In this document: positions 26,990 to 36,596 of the stretch, piece by piece
Layout of the letters: each line of letters begins with the position of its first letter
Position numbering within the stretch: position 1 is the first letter of the stretch
From: Gaiellasilicea sp963802765
GTDB lineage: Bacteria; Actinomycetota; Thermoleophilia; Gaiellales; Gaiellaceae
Direction: 5' to 3'
NCBI GenBank assembly: GCA_963802765.1
Contig: CAWDJZ010000003.1
Location: 124,001 to 188,000 of the forward strand
DNA: 64,000 nucleotides
Notes under the pieces: model-generated
What the model was told of the DNA's origin: nothing
What the model saw: the letters and a program-made list of their open reading frames with translations, nothing else
Database searches by the model: none
Position numbers and translations under genes: made by a program

Positions 26990-27964
26990 GGTCGGATCCT
27001 CTCGAACAACCGTTGCAGGTGCGGCTGGAACGAGTCTCGCCACGCGACCCAGTTGTGTCCGTCCCGGAACTCGTGCAGCTCGACGTCGTAGCCACGGGCG
27101 GCGAGCGCGTCGGCGAGGGCTCGGTTTGCGGGGAGGTTCTCCTCGACCGTGCCGCAGGCGAGCACGAGCGGGATCGTGCGCTCCGGCCGGTTGCGGTGGA
27201 CGCCGCTGACGAAGCGGGCGATCCGCTCGTAGCGGGGGAACCAGCGCTCGTACGACTCCGCGCGGCGGAAGAAGCTCCCCGACTGGAGGAAAAGCGCGTC
27301 GAAGCTCTCTGGAAAGCGGCGGTGCGCATGGAAGAGCGCGAGCGCGCCGAGGCTCGCACCGAGCCCGATCCGGACCGGTGCCGGGGGAAGGCGAGGGGAG
27401 GACCTCCTCGGCGAGCACGCGCGAGTAGCGCGCGGACGCGGAGTAGGTCTCGTTCCGGTCGACCGGTCCGATCAGCGTGGCGCGGAGCGGCGGCAGCTGC
27501 GGAAGCAGGCGGAGGAGCGAGGAGTGCTCCGCGTACTCAGGCCCGTCGTGGGCGACCAGCATCGGGCTGTCGCCGTTCGCATCCGGGTGGGCCCAGACGA
27601 GCGCAGGCAGGTCCCGCCGGAGGATGCGGCTCGGGATCGTCACCTGCTCCGGCTCGGCCGGGGCCGCGCCGTCGAGCCAGGCCGGCGGCTCGTAGCCGGG
27701 CTCCTCCCAGACGGACTTGGCTCCCCACGGGCCGCTGGCCGTCCTCGGGTTGCCCGGGTCGACCACCCATTCGCTGCCGTCGTCACGGCCGATCAGCTCG
27801 AGCTGGTACTCGAAACGCGCGACGTCCGGCGCCGGCGCTGCGAGCTCCCAGGCTCGGCCCTGCCGCCTGAAGGCATGCGGAAGCCGATCGCCCAGCTGAT
27901 GAGCGAGTCGAACGCCGGCGAGCCGGCGGCGCGGATCCGGGAGGTGGAAGCGAATTTCGATCAC
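26986..27964 (-). CDS. Enterochelin-esterase-like alpha/beta hydrolase with N-terminal domain (one frame break)
   Basis: About 325 residues from GTG 27964. The N-terminal part (RFEYQLELIGRDDGSEWVVD) is the carbohydrate-module-like beta domain seen before such esterases. The hydrolase follows (SPMLVAHDGPEYAEHSSLLR; LPPLRATLIGPVDRNETYSA). Near 27400 the frame breaks; the continuation has the nucleophile region IGLGASLGALALFHAHRRFP and ends with HEFRDGHNWVAWRDSFQPHL before the stop at 26986. The His in DGHNW is the expected acid/base. It heads a four-gene chain (27964 to 24538) with start-stop overlaps at each junction. The substrate is not known; siderophore-type trilactones are one option for the family. 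Confidence 0.8.
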
Positions 27965-28094
27965 GGGAGTGTGTCGATTGCGTGCCAATTCGCGCGCAGA
28001 ACCGCCTTTTCGGGGCGAGTCGGGCCGTTTCGGCCACTGGTGGTGACGATCCCGCGGGGCTAAGCAGGCAGCTCCAGCTTCCCAAGGAGGATCG

Positions 28095-29061
28095 ATGAAG
28101 TCACGGTTCAGGAGGCGCCGGGCGCACGCGCTCGTGCTCGGGCTTGCGACCCTCGCCGTCGCGGTCGGCGGCGCCGTCGCGGCGCTCGACGCCGCGATCG
28201 CCGAGGACGTGATCACGGCGTGCCGACACAAGTCCGGCTACCTGCTCGTGCCCTCGCAGGGCAAGTCGTGCAAGCGCTCGGAGCAGACCATGACGTGGAA
28301 CGTCAAGGGTCCGGAGGGCCTGCAGGTCCGGCCAGGCCCGAGGCCGCGGGGCCCGCAGGCCCTGCCGGCGAGCAAGGGCCGCAGGGCGAGCGCGGCCCGG
28401 CCGGGCCCTCCGGGGCCGGCCGGCTCGATCGATGCGATCGAGGAACTCGCGGGCATCGGCTGCTCGACGTCGGACGGCGGCGCCGGCACGGTCGCCGTCG
28501 AGACCGAGATCGACGGCGCAATCGTGCTGAGCTGCGAGGACGGCGGCTCGCCGCCTCCGCCTGCGCGGCCGGGTGATCGTGGTCAACGAGATCGACTACG
28601 ACCAGGTCGGGACGGACGGCGACGGCTTCGTCGAGTTGCGGAACAACGGCGCCGAGGCGGTGGACCTCACCGGACTCGCGCTCGTGCTCGTCGACGGCTC
28701 GGACGGGCTCGAGTACGACCGGGAGCTCCTGACCGGCTCGCTCGCCGCGGGTGCGCATCGCGCGATCCCGATCGAGGCCCAGAACGGGGCGCCGGACGGC
28801 GTCGCCCTCGTCGACACGTCGACCGACGCGCTGCTCGACGCGCTCTCCTACGAGGGCGCGATCACGGCCGCCCAGATCGGACCGGCGACGGTGAGCCTGG
28901 TCGAGGGGACCGTCCTGCCTGCGTCCGTTGCCGACTCGAACACGGTCGCCGGCTCGCTCAGTCGCACCCCCGACGGCCGCGACACGAACGACGCGGCCTC
29001 CGACTGGGTGTTCACGACCACGCCCACGCCCGGTGCGGCGAACGTCGCCACCGGCGGCTGA
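28095..29061 (+). CDS. Secreted collagen-like protein with lamin-tail (LTD) domain (several frame breaks)
   Basis: It starts at ATG 28095 behind a strong AAGGAGG. The signal/anchor is HALVLGLATLAVAVGGAVAA. Residues ~45-70 hold two cysteines (TACRHKSGYLLVPSQGKSCK). A Gly-Pro collagen-like run follows, split between frames 3 and 2 (GPAGEQGPQGERGPAGPSG). The next part, SIDAIEELAGIGCSTSDG, is in frame 3. The C-terminal lamin-tail domain (VIVVNEIDYDQVGTDGDGFV, AVDLTGLALVLVDGSDGLEY, GVALVDTSTDALLDALSYEG) is in frame 1 and ends at 29061. Three breaks lie at about 28320, 28410 and 28570. It is probably a surface protein. LTD domains also open the nuclease at 30495. Confidence 0.75.
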
Positions 29062-29069
29062 GCGTGGGG

Positions 29070-29101
29070 CCGGGCGCCGCGTTCTCCCGCGCGGCGCCCG
29101 G
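29070..29101. terminator. Strong bidirectional hairpin terminator
   Basis: A perfect 12-base stem, CCGGGCGCCGCG (29070-29081) with CGCGGCGCCCGG (29090-29101), has an eight-base loop. It is placed exactly between the convergent stops of the LTD protein (29061) and RsgA (29106). Confidence 0.75.
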
Positions 29102-29105
29102 GGCC

Positions 29106-30182
29106 CTACCTACGCCCCTTCGCCCGCATGTTGGCGCGCCCCTGCGCGCCGATCTTGGCCCAGCGCTTCCGCTCCTCGGCCTGGAGCCGCTTGTCGAGCC
29201 GGCGCTCGAGATGCGCCAGCTCGCGCTGTAGCTTCTTGTAGCTCGCCCAGCGCTCGAACGGGAGCGTGCCGTCCTCGAGCGCCGCCTGCACGGCGCAGCC
29301 GGGCTCGGTGCGGTGCGCGCAGTCGGTGAAGCGGCACTGCGCCGCGAGCTCCTCGACGTCCTCGAACGTCTCGCTCAACCCATCCGACGTCTCCCAGAGC
29401 TGCAGCTCGCGCAGACCCGGTGTGTCGAGTACGAGCCCGCCGCCGGGCAGCAGGACAAGCTGTCGGTGTGTCGTCGTGTGCCGGCCCTCGCCGTCGTCCT
29501 CGCGGATCTCACGCGTCGCGAGCAGCTCCTCGCCGGCGAGCGTGTTCACGAGCGTCGACTTGCCGACGCCGGATGAGCCGAGCAAGGCGATCGTCCGCCC
29601 GTGCCCGAGGTGTGAGCGCACGAGATCGAGGCCGTCGCCGGTCACATTCGAGATCGCGTACACGGGCACGCCGAACGCGATCGCCTCGACCTCGAGCACC
29701 CGGAGCTCGTGCGCCGGATCGAGGTCGGTCTTCGTGAGGACGATCACCGGCGCCGCGCCGCTCTCCCACGCCATCGTGATGTAGCGCTCCAGCCGGCGGA
29801 GGTTGAAGTCCTCGTTCAAGGACATGAGCAGGAAGACGGCGTCGACGTTGGCGGCAAGCACCTGCTCCTGCGCGGCGTCGAGGGCGACCTTGCGCGAGAA
29901 CTTCGTCCGGCGCGGGAGGACGGCGTGGATCGTCGCGGCCCGCTCCTGTGGGCGCGGCGCGGCTACGACCCAGTCTCCCACCGCCGGCAGGTCGCCGGTC
30001 CCGGCCGCGGCGTGTGCGAGCCGCCCGGAGGTCTCGGCGCGCAGCTCGCCGAGCTCGCTGAAGAGGACGTAGGCGCCGCGGTGCTGCGCGGCGACGCGCG
30101 CCGGAACGAGGCCGTCGCCGGCGTAGGGCTCGAATTCGGTTGTGTGGCTGTCAGTCCAGCCGAGGTCCTGCAATGCGTACAA
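29106..30182 (-). CDS. rsgA: Ribosome small-subunit-dependent GTPase A
   Basis: A circularly permuted GTPase that helps mature the 30S subunit. The N-terminal OB domain (GRLAHAAAGTGDLPAVGDWV) precedes the GTPase. The permuted order is visible: G4 VIVLTKTDLDPAHE, then G1 IALLGSSGVGKSTLVNTLAG, then G3 GLVLDTPGLRELQLW. The zinc site is CRFTDCAHRTEPGC near residue 300. The start is placed at TTG 30182 because AAGGAG (30189-30194) stands six bases upstream, and it gives LYALQDLGWTDSHTTEFEPY, the usual opening of the family, and 358 residues. GTG 30221 is an alternative. The tail is very basic (RWAKIGAQGRANMRAKGRR), fitting rRNA contact. Confidence 0.93.
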   Translation of the reverse strand: MYALQDLGWTDSHTTEFEPYAGDGLVPARVAAQHRGAYVLFSELGELRAETSGRLAHAAAGTGDLPAVGDWVVAAPRPQERAATIHAVLPRRTKFSRKVALDAAQEQVLAANVDAVFLLMSLNEDFNLRRLERYITMAWESGAAPVIVLTKTDLDPAHELRVLEVEAIAFGVPVYAISNVTGDGLDLVRSHLGHGRTIALLGSSGVGKSTLVNTLAGEELLATREIREDDGEGRHTTTHRQLVLLPGGGLVLDTPGLRELQLWETSDGLSETFEDVEELAAQCRFTDCAHRTEPGCAVQAALEDGTLPFERWASYKKLQRELAHLERRLDKRLQAEERKRWAKIGAQGRANMRAKGRR

Positions 30183-30494
30183 GCGTGGCTCCTTGAGCGA
30201 AGGTTGGATGAACGGGCGCACGCCGACGAAGCGCGCGCCGCACGGCTCAAGGACCTGCCGGAGGTGTGGCCGACGAGCCTCTAGAGCCGCGGAGCTCTGA
30301 AGGCGAAGGGGGCAAGCTCTGACATGTGTTCGCACCTCCTTCGTCGTCGGGACGTGTCCAAGTATGCCCACAAGCGGTGAGAAAGTCGAACTGGCCTTGG
30401 CGTAGTGCAGAAAACGGGCTAGAGTCCGGCCCGGGCTTGGCCGGGAAGGCCATGCCTCTCTAGGGGGAGAACAGAACACATCCAGGGGAGGGCT
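30183..30494. other. 312-base intergenic region between RsgA and the nuclease
   Basis: Non-coding divergent gap. It holds the AAGGAG of RsgA (30189-30194) on the minus strand, a plausible plus-strand promoter at 30397-30425, and the purine-rich ribosome site AGGGGAGGG (30483-30492) just before the nuclease start. I see no RNA gene or strong hairpin in the rest. Confidence 0.6.
30397..30425 (+). promoter_or_regulatory. Probable promoter of the extracellular nuclease gene
   Basis: TTGGCG (30397-30402) and TAGAGT (30420-30425) are separated by exactly 17 bases, about 70 bases upstream of the start codon. They resemble sigma-70-type -35 and -10 boxes. Confidence 0.5.
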
Positions 30495-33400
30495 TTGGTG
30501 TCTCAGCTTCGACTTCGGCTCGCCGTCGGCGTGGTCGCACTCTGCGCATTCGTTGGAGCCGGCAACGCGCTCGCGGCCGGCAACGTCGTCATCAGCCAGG
30601 TCTACGGCGGCGGCGGCAACTCCGGAGCAACGCTTCGCAACGACTACATCGAGCTGTTCAACCGAAGTGCCTCACCCGTCAGCCTCGCCGGCTGGTCCGT
30701 GCAATACGCCTCCTCGGCGGGCAGCACCTGGCAGGTCACGAACCTGAGCGGCACGCTCGCTCCGGGCCAGTACTACCTCGTTCAGGAGGCCGCGGGTGCG
30801 GGCGGGACGGAGAACCTGCCGACGCCTGATGCCACCGGCTCGATCGCGATGAGCGCGACGAGCGGCAAGGTCGCACTGGTCACCAACACGACCGCGTTGA
30901 CGTGCGGCGCTGCTCCCGGTAACTGCTTCCCGAACCCCGCTCTCGAGGATTTCGTCGGCTATGGCTCCGCCGCGACCAACTTCGAAGGGAGCGGCCCGAC
31001 GGCGACCCTCAGCAACACGACGGCGGCGTTGCGAGCCGCCAACGGCTGCACCGACACGGACCAGAACGGCGCCGACTTCGCGGCCGGCGCTCCGGCGCCG
31101 CGCAACACGGCGTCGGCGTTGAACCCTTGCGGCGGCCCGCCGCCGAACCAGCCGGTCACCGCGGCCTGCGGCGGCGCGCTGTCGACGCTCGAGGGTACGG
31201 CGGCGTCGCGCGTCGTGACGGCGAGCGATCCCGACGGCACCGTCACGAGCTTCAGCGCCACCGTCACGCCCGCGGCCGCCGGGATCGCGATCACGGCCCA
31301 GACGCCGGCCGCGAGCGTGGGCGGCACCGCTTCGGCAACCGTCTCCGTCGCGAACACCGTCGCGCCCGGCACCTACACGGTCCAGGTGACGGCCTCGAAC
31401 AACGACGTGACTCCCCAGACCGGAAGCTGCTCCTTCACGGTCACCGTCACCGAGATCAAGACGATCGGAGAGGTGCAGGGCGCGGTCGGCGCGGCCGACA
31501 ACGGGCTCGTCCACCGCTCGCCGTTCGCCCCGCCGACCGGCAACGGCTCCGGCCAGACCGTTTTCGTCAAGGGCGTCGTCTACGAGAAGACGCTCGCGCG
31601 CACCGCGGCCGGCGCCAACCAGTTCGGCATCTTCATCCAGAACACCGCCGCCGAGGCGGACGGCCTGCCGTTCACCTCGGACGGGATCTGGATCTTCATG
31701 GGCGCGTTCTCGGACATCCTCAACGTCGCGGCCGGACAGCCCGCCTACGTGCCGCAGGTCGGTGACGAGATCGTGCTCCGCGGCGCCGTGACCGAGTTCT
31801 TCAGCTTCACGCAGCTCTCGAGCCCGCGCTTCGTCGCGATGACAGGCACGGCGCTCGACGTGGACACGGTCGTGCCGCCGGTCGACGTGAATCCGCCGGC
31901 CGTGCTCGACGACGCGAACCGCTACTGGGAGCGGCTCGAGAGCATGCGGTTGCGCGTCCCGGCCGGCTCGCTCGTCACGGACGGTCTCGACGTCTTCCCC
32001 GGCACCGCGGACGCGGAGATGTGGCTCGTCCGCGGCGACAGCGCGATCGCGCAGCGGACCGGCTACGCGCAGCGGGTCTTCCGCGACGCCCACCCACTCG
32101 ACGACCTGCCCGGGCTCGTCGACAACGGCAACGGCTTCCGCATCCTCGTCGGAGCGTGGGGTCTGAAGGCGCTTGCGGGCGACAACATGCTGCTGCTCCC
32201 GCCGAGCAGGACGTTCGCGACGGTGACGAACGCACTTGTCGGCGGGCTGAACTTCACGTTCAACAAGTACCGGCTCGAGACGACGGCGACGCCGACGCTC
32301 CAGAACGGGATCGATCCGGCGCTGAACGCGCCGCCGACGGCGGGCGACCGGCACGTCGAGTACTCGGTCGGCGACTACAACGTCGAGAATCTCTACGACT
32401 ACCGGGACGACCCGAACGACGGCTGCGACTTCGTCGGCAACCTCGGCTGTCCGGGCGTCATGCCGCCGTTCGACTACGTGCCGGCGAGCGACGCCGTCTA
32501 CCAGGAACGGCTCGGCCTGATCGCGCAGCAGATCGTCGGCGACCTGCACGCGCCCGACATCCTCCTCGTGCAGGAGGCGGAGGATCAGGACATCTGCGCG
32601 GTCGTCGCCGGCGCGCTCTCGTGCGGCACGGCCGACGACGCGGACGGGAAGCCCGACACGCTCCAGGAGCTCGCGCTCCGGATCAAGGCGCAGAGCGGGA
32701 TCGCCTACGACGCGGCCTTCGACCGCGACGGCTCCGACGACCGCGGCATCGTCGCCGCACTCATGTACCGGACCGACCGCGTTGAGCTCCTGCCGGCGAC
32801 GGCCGACCATCCGGTGCTCGGCTCGAGCCCAGAGGTCGAATACGTGACGCCCGGCAACGCGTACAACCAGGACGTCCAGAACCCGAAGTCGCTCAATGCA
32901 CCGCTGCCGCCGGAGATCCTCGCATTGCCCTCGAACCAGCGTGACGGGGTCGAGGTGTACACGCGGGATCCGCAGGTCGGCTACTTCCGCGTCTGGCGGA
33001 CGGCGGTCGGCGTCGGAGCGTGGGTCGACGTCTACGCGATCTCGAACCACTTCTCGTCGACGCCCGACGGCCGGGTCGCCCAGCGCAGGGAGCAGGCGCG
33101 CTACCTCGCGAACATCGTGGATGCGCTCGGGGACGGCGTCCGCGTGGTCGCGGGCGGGGACTTCAACGTCTTCCCGCGCCCGGACGATCCGCTCCAGCCG
33201 CCGAGCGACCAGCTCGGGCCGCTCTACGACCAGGGTCTCGAAAACCTCTGGGACACGCTGGTCGCCGAGGTGCCCGCGGCCGCGTACTCGTACGTGTTCG
33301 TCGGCATGGCGCAGACGCTCGACGGGCAGTTCGTGACCGACAACCTGCTCGCCGAGCTCGAGCAGACGCGCGTTGCGCACGTCAACGCGGACTTCCCGGC

Positions 33401-33701
33401 CGAGTTCCCGGGCGACGGCGCCCGCGGGCTCTCGGATCACGATCCGATGTCGTCGCGCTTCGCGCTCGAGGCGACGCTCGAGCGGCTCTGGCGCATGCTC
33501 GCGCTCTACTGCTCGAACGGCGCGATCACGGGTAACAACACGTGCACGCAACTCCAGAACCACCTCGACCGTGTCCCGAAGGTCGGCGACGCCCAGCTCC
33601 GGGCTTTCATCGGCCAGGTGCGGGGCAAGACACCGAGGTTCATCACACCAACCGCAGCCGGCGCTCTTATCGCCGAGGCCGAGCTGCTTCTGAACGCGTA
33701 A
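30495..33701 (+). CDS. ExeM/NucH-type secreted endonuclease with LTD domain
   Basis: A 1068-residue uninterrupted protein. The signal peptide is LRLAVGVVALCAFVGAGNAL. A lamin-tail domain opens the mature form (VVISQVYGGGGNSGATLRND, GWSVQYASSAGSTWQVTNLS). A beta-rich middle (~220-300) follows, then an OB-like segment with GNGSGQTVFVKGVVYEKTLA. The endonuclease/exonuclease/phosphatase domain covers ~620-980: GDYNVENLYDYRDDPNDGCD, ILLVQEAEDQDICAVVAGAL, RVVAGGDFNVFPRP, and the closing catalytic Asp-His in GLSDHDPMSSRFAL. Such enzymes digest extracellular DNA for nutrients or biofilm turnover. A 70-residue C-terminal helical tail follows. GTG 30498 or TTG 30495 can serve as start. A broken 5'-nucleotidase follows 24 bases later, fitting phosphate and nucleoside scavenging. 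Confidence 0.9.
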   Translation: MVSQLRLRLAVGVVALCAFVGAGNALAAGNVVISQVYGGGGNSGATLRNDYIELFNRSASPVSLAGWSVQYASSAGSTWQVTNLSGTLAPGQYYLVQEAAGAGGTENLPTPDATGSIAMSATSGKVALVTNTTALTCGAAPGNCFPNPALEDFVGYGSAATNFEGSGPTATLSNTTAALRAANGCTDTDQNGADFAAGAPAPRNTASALNPCGGPPPNQPVTAACGGALSTLEGTAASRVVTASDPDGTVTSFSATVTPAAAGIAITAQTPAASVGGTASATVSVANTVAPGTYTVQVTASNNDVTPQTGSCSFTVTVTEIKTIGEVQGAVGAADNGLVHRSPFAPPTGNGSGQTVFVKGVVYEKTLARTAAGANQFGIFIQNTAAEADGLPFTSDGIWIFMGAFSDILNVAAGQPAYVPQVGDEIVLRGAVTEFFSFTQLSSPRFVAMTGTALDVDTVVPPVDVNPPAVLDDANRYWERLESMRLRVPAGSLVTDGLDVFPGTADAEMWLVRGDSAIAQRTGYAQRVFRDAHPLDDLPGLVDNGNGFRILVGAWGLKALAGDNMLLLPPSRTFATVTNALVGGLNFTFNKYRLETTATPTLQNGIDPALNAPPTAGDRHVEYSVGDYNVENLYDYRDDPNDGCDFVGNLGCPGVMPPFDYVPASDAVYQERLGLIAQQIVGDLHAPDILLVQEAEDQDICAVVAGALSCGTADDADGKPDTLQELALRIKAQSGIAYDAAFDRDGSDDRGIVAALMYRTDRVELLPATADHPVLGSSPEVEYVTPGNAYNQDVQNPKSLNAPLPPEILALPSNQRDGVEVYTRDPQVGYFRVWRTAVGVGAWVDVYAISNHFSSTPDGRVAQRREQARYLANIVDALGDGVRVVAGGDFNVFPRPDDPLQPPSDQLGPLYDQGLENLWDTLVAEVPAAAYSYVFVGMAQTLDGQFVTDNLLAELEQTRVAHVNADFPAEFPGDGARGLSDHDPMSSRFALEATLERLWRMLALYCSNGAITGNNTCTQLQNHLDRVPKVGDAQLRAFIGQVRGKTPRFITPTAAGALIAEAELLLNA

Positions 33702-33725
33702 ACCGAAGGGGGAGAAGGAGCAAGG

Positions 33726-35593
33726 ATGAAGAAGACACTCGTAGCGATCGCGGCGCTGCGTCGCGGTCGCGCCATCGCGGCCGGAAGGCGCCGCTCGGCG
33801 CTCGCGGCCCGTCGAACCGGCGAGCGGCGCAAGGAGAAGAGAGAACGCCTCGGCTCCGGCGTCAGGATGCTGCTGCGGCGTTGCACAACGACTTGCACGG
33901 GCACCTCGAGGCGAACACGCCGACGGAACCAGATCTCCGTCCGCGTCGCTGCACGCCGGCCGGTCGGTCCCGATCAACGTTCCCGCGGGCGGCGCGTAGA
34001 GTACTTCGCGACGCACGTGAGGGCGCTCGGGCGGACCAACCCCGAACACCTGTTCGTGCTCGGCGCCGGCGACATGATCGGCGCGACGCCGCTGCTCTCG
34101 GCGCCTGTTCCACGACGAGCCGACGATCGAGTTCAAACTCATCGGCGTCGACACAACGTGGGCGTCGGAAACCACGAGTTCGACGAGGGCAAGTCGACGA
34201 GCTGCTGCGCATGCAGAACGGCAACCGGTCACATGACCACGAGGGCGAGAACAGCGGCTCGTCGTACAGCCCTGCCCGCGCGGACGGCTGTCATCCGGTC
34301 GACGGCTGCCAGGACGGCACGCCCTTCTCGGGCTCCGTGTTCCAGTATCTCGCGGCGAACGTGACCGACCAGGACACGGAGAACCCGATGCTGCCTGCCT
34401 ACGAGATCGTCCAGACTTCAACGGCGAGAAGATCGCGCATCATCGGCGAGACGTCGCAGGGCACGCCCGAGATCGTCACGCCCGCAGGCGTGGCCGGCCT
34501 GACTTCCTCGACGAGGCCGACACGGTGAACATGCTCGTCCCGCGCCTGCAGGCGGCGGAAGGTGGAGACGATCATCGTCCTGTTGCTGCACGAGGGCGGC
34601 TTCCAGAACGGGCCGTTCTCACGCGGCTACCAGGAGGTCGACGCGTGCGAGAACTTCACCGGCGCGCGAGCTCCTCGACGATCGTTAACCGGCTGCACCC
34701 CGCCGTCGACGTCGTGCTCACCGCGCACACGAACTGCTCCGTACAACTGCACGATCAACGGGAAGATCGTCACCAGCGCGTCCGTCGTACGGCCGCGTGA
34801 TCTCGAAGATCGACCTGACGATCACCGCGCGCACGAATGACGTCGTCGAGGAGAAGGCCAACAACGTCGTGGTCACGCAGGACGTCGCGAAGGACGCCGG
34901 AGCGACGCGCGCTGGTCGACCATTACCGCACGCTTCTCGGATCCGATCGCGAACCGAATCGTCGCCTGGATCACGTGCCGACATCCGTTCCTCGCGCAGC
35001 CCGGGCGGATTCACCAGTCCGAGCGGCGAGCAGGAGATCGGCGAACCTGATCGCGGACGCGCAGCGCGAGGCGACGAAGATCGAGCACCACGGCGGCGCG
35101 AAGGTCGCGTTCATGAACCCGGGCGGCATCCGCGCCGACATGCTGTTCGGCCAGATCAGCGGCGGCGAGCAGCCGGGCCAGGTCACCTACGGCGAGCTCT
35201 TCGCCGTGCAGCCGTTCGGCAACTCGATCGACCGTCAAGACCTGCACGGGACAGCAGATCGACGACCTGCTCGAGCAGCAGTTCACCGGCGCGCGTCGCC
35301 GCGATCCTGCTCGTCCCGGAGGGTTTCACGTACACTGTACTCGAGTCCGCCGTGCCGCAGAGGTTGACGGCTCGGTCCAGATCAACGGCACGCCGATCAA
35401 CAAGGCTGCGACCTATCGCGTCGACGATGAACAACGTTCCTCGCCGACCGGCGGTGACGGGTTCCGCGTCTTCACGCACGTGCACCGAGCCCGCTCGGCG
35501 GCGAGGTCGACGTCGACGCGCTCGGGCCGTTACATGGCGGAGCGCTCACCGGTGCGCCCGGCCCGGGTGAACCGGATCACGGTCATTCCGTAA
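33726..35593 (+). pseudogene. 5'-nucleotidase/UshA-like metallophosphoesterase, shattered by at least ten frame breaks
   Basis: The start MKKTLVAIAAL is preceded by AAGGAG. Fragments in all three frames line up in order with a secreted 5'-nucleotidase/cyclic phosphodiesterase: LHNDLHGHLEANTPT (metal motif), HLFVLGAGDMIGATPLLS, FHDEPTIEFKLIGVD, VGVGNHEFDEGK, VDGCQDGTPFSGSVFQYLAA, ETIIVLLLHEGGFQNGPFSR, HPAVDVVLTAHTN, and the C-terminal substrate domain AKVAFMNPGGIRADMLFGQI, VTYGELFAVQPFGNSI, and a tail ending at TAA 35591. The frame changes roughly every 60-150 bases, so no usable protein is made as read. The intact nuclease directly upstream would feed it nucleotides. Whether this is true decay or a local sequence-quality problem cannot be settled here. 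Confidence 0.78.
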
Positions 35594-35606
35594 GACGTGG
35601 AGTGCG

Positions 35607-35630
35607 TGGGGGCGGCCTTGGCCGCCCCCA
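35607..35630. terminator. Perfect inverted repeat, likely terminator
   Basis: A 24-base perfect palindrome, TGGGGGCGGCCTTGGCCGCC followed by CCCA, lies 13 bases after the end of the nucleotidase locus and ends 22 bases before the AzlC start. No T tract follows. Confidence 0.6.
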
Positions 35631-35652
35631 CCGCTCTCGCTAGCGTCGGAGG

Positions 35653-36300
35653 GTGCAGACCTCGCGGATCCGCGACGGCGTTCGCGCCGCCTTGCCCCTG
35701 ACGCTGGCGCCGCTCCTCTTCGGGGCCGCATTCGGGGTGCTCGCCGTCGAGTCGGGGCTGGGCGGGATCGGCGCCGTCGTCATGTCGGCGACCACGTTCG
35801 CCGGCTCGGCCCAGTTCGCCGCCGCCTCGATACTCGAGGACGGTGGCGGTATCGCTGCGGCGATCGTCGCGGCGCTGCTTCTCAATGTCCGCTACGTGCC
35901 GCTCAGCATCTCGGTGGCATCGATCTTCCCCGGTCCACGGCGGCGCAGACTCGTCGAGTCGCAGCTGATCGTGGACGAGTCGTGGGCACTCTCCGGGCGC
36001 GGCGGCAGCTTCCAGTACGGCGTGCTCGCGGGAGTGGGACTCGTGCTCTACGTCCTCTGGGTCGGCGGTACCGCGCTCGGCACGGTCGTCGGTGACCTCT
36101 TCGATCCCGATGCGATCGGGCTCGACGCGGCGTTCGCCGCGCTCTTCCTCGCGCTACTCGTGCCGTACCTCCGCAGCCGGCGCGCCCTGGCGGCAGCCAT
36201 CGTCGCCGCCGTGATCACACTCGCGCTCCTGCCGATCGCGCCGCCGGGCGTGCCGATCGTCGTCGCGGGCGCGGCCTGCCTGGTCGGGCTGCGCCGGTGA
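35653..36300 (+). CDS. azlC: AzlC family branched-chain amino acid exporter, large subunit
   Basis: A 215-residue integral membrane protein with the AzlC signatures ALPLTLAPLLFGAAFGVLAV, MSATTFAGSAQFAAASIL and LLLNVRYVPLSISVASIFPG near residues 15-100. Further spans include GVLAGVGLVLYVLWVGGTAL and AAIVAAVITLALLPIAPPGV. It works with AzlD in export of branched-chain amino acids or analogues. GTG 35653 is the start. The last base triplet overlaps the GTG of the next gene (GTGA), so the two subunits are coupled. Confidence 0.93.
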   Translation: MQTSRIRDGVRAALPLTLAPLLFGAAFGVLAVESGLGGIGAVVMSATTFAGSAQFAAASILEDGGGIAAAIVAALLLNVRYVPLSISVASIFPGPRRRRLVESQLIVDESWALSGRGGSFQYGVLAGVGLVLYVLWVGGTALGTVVGDLFDPDAIGLDAAFAALFLALLVPYLRSRRALAAAIVAAVITLALLPIAPPGVPIVVAGAACLVGLRR

Positions 36301-36596
36301 CCTGGCTCGTGGTCGCAGTCGTCGGAGCCGGGACGATCCTCTTCAAGGCGTCCGGCCCGGTGCTGCTCGGCCGGCGGACGTTGCCACCGCGCGTCACGGC
36401 GGTGGTCGACCTGCTCGCCCCGGCGATGCTGGCGGCGCTCGTCGTCACGCAGACCGTGGGCGGCGACCGGGAGGTCGTGCTCGACGAGCGCCTCGTCGGC
36501 ATCGCCGCCGGTGCGGTCGCGATCCTGCTGCGTGCTCCGCTGCTCGTCGTGATGGTCTCCGCTGCCGCGGCCGCCGCGCTCGTCAGGCTCTTCTAG
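36297..36596 (+). CDS. azlD: AzlD family small subunit of the amino acid exporter
   Basis: A 99-residue membrane protein with four hydrophobic helices: WLVVAVVGAGTILFKASGPV, VDLLAPAMLAALVVTQTVGG, VGIAAGAVAILLRAPLLVVM and a short C-terminal AAAAALVRLF. The size and the LLAPAMLAAL pattern match AzlD. It overlaps AzlC at its start. Its stop overlaps by four bases the stop of the caspase-like gene on the other strand. Confidence 0.88.
   Translation: MTWLVVAVVGAGTILFKASGPVLLGRRTLPPRVTAVVDLLAPAMLAALVVTQTVGGDREVVLDERLVGIAAGAVAILLRAPLLVVMVSAAAAAALVRLF

Noticed and set aside
30672..34421. A 1249-codon open frame on the minus strand over the nuclease gene
   Set aside because: It is Arg/Asp/Val-rich without domains, and lies opposite an intact nuclease with clear motifs. 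High GC makes long antisense frames by chance.
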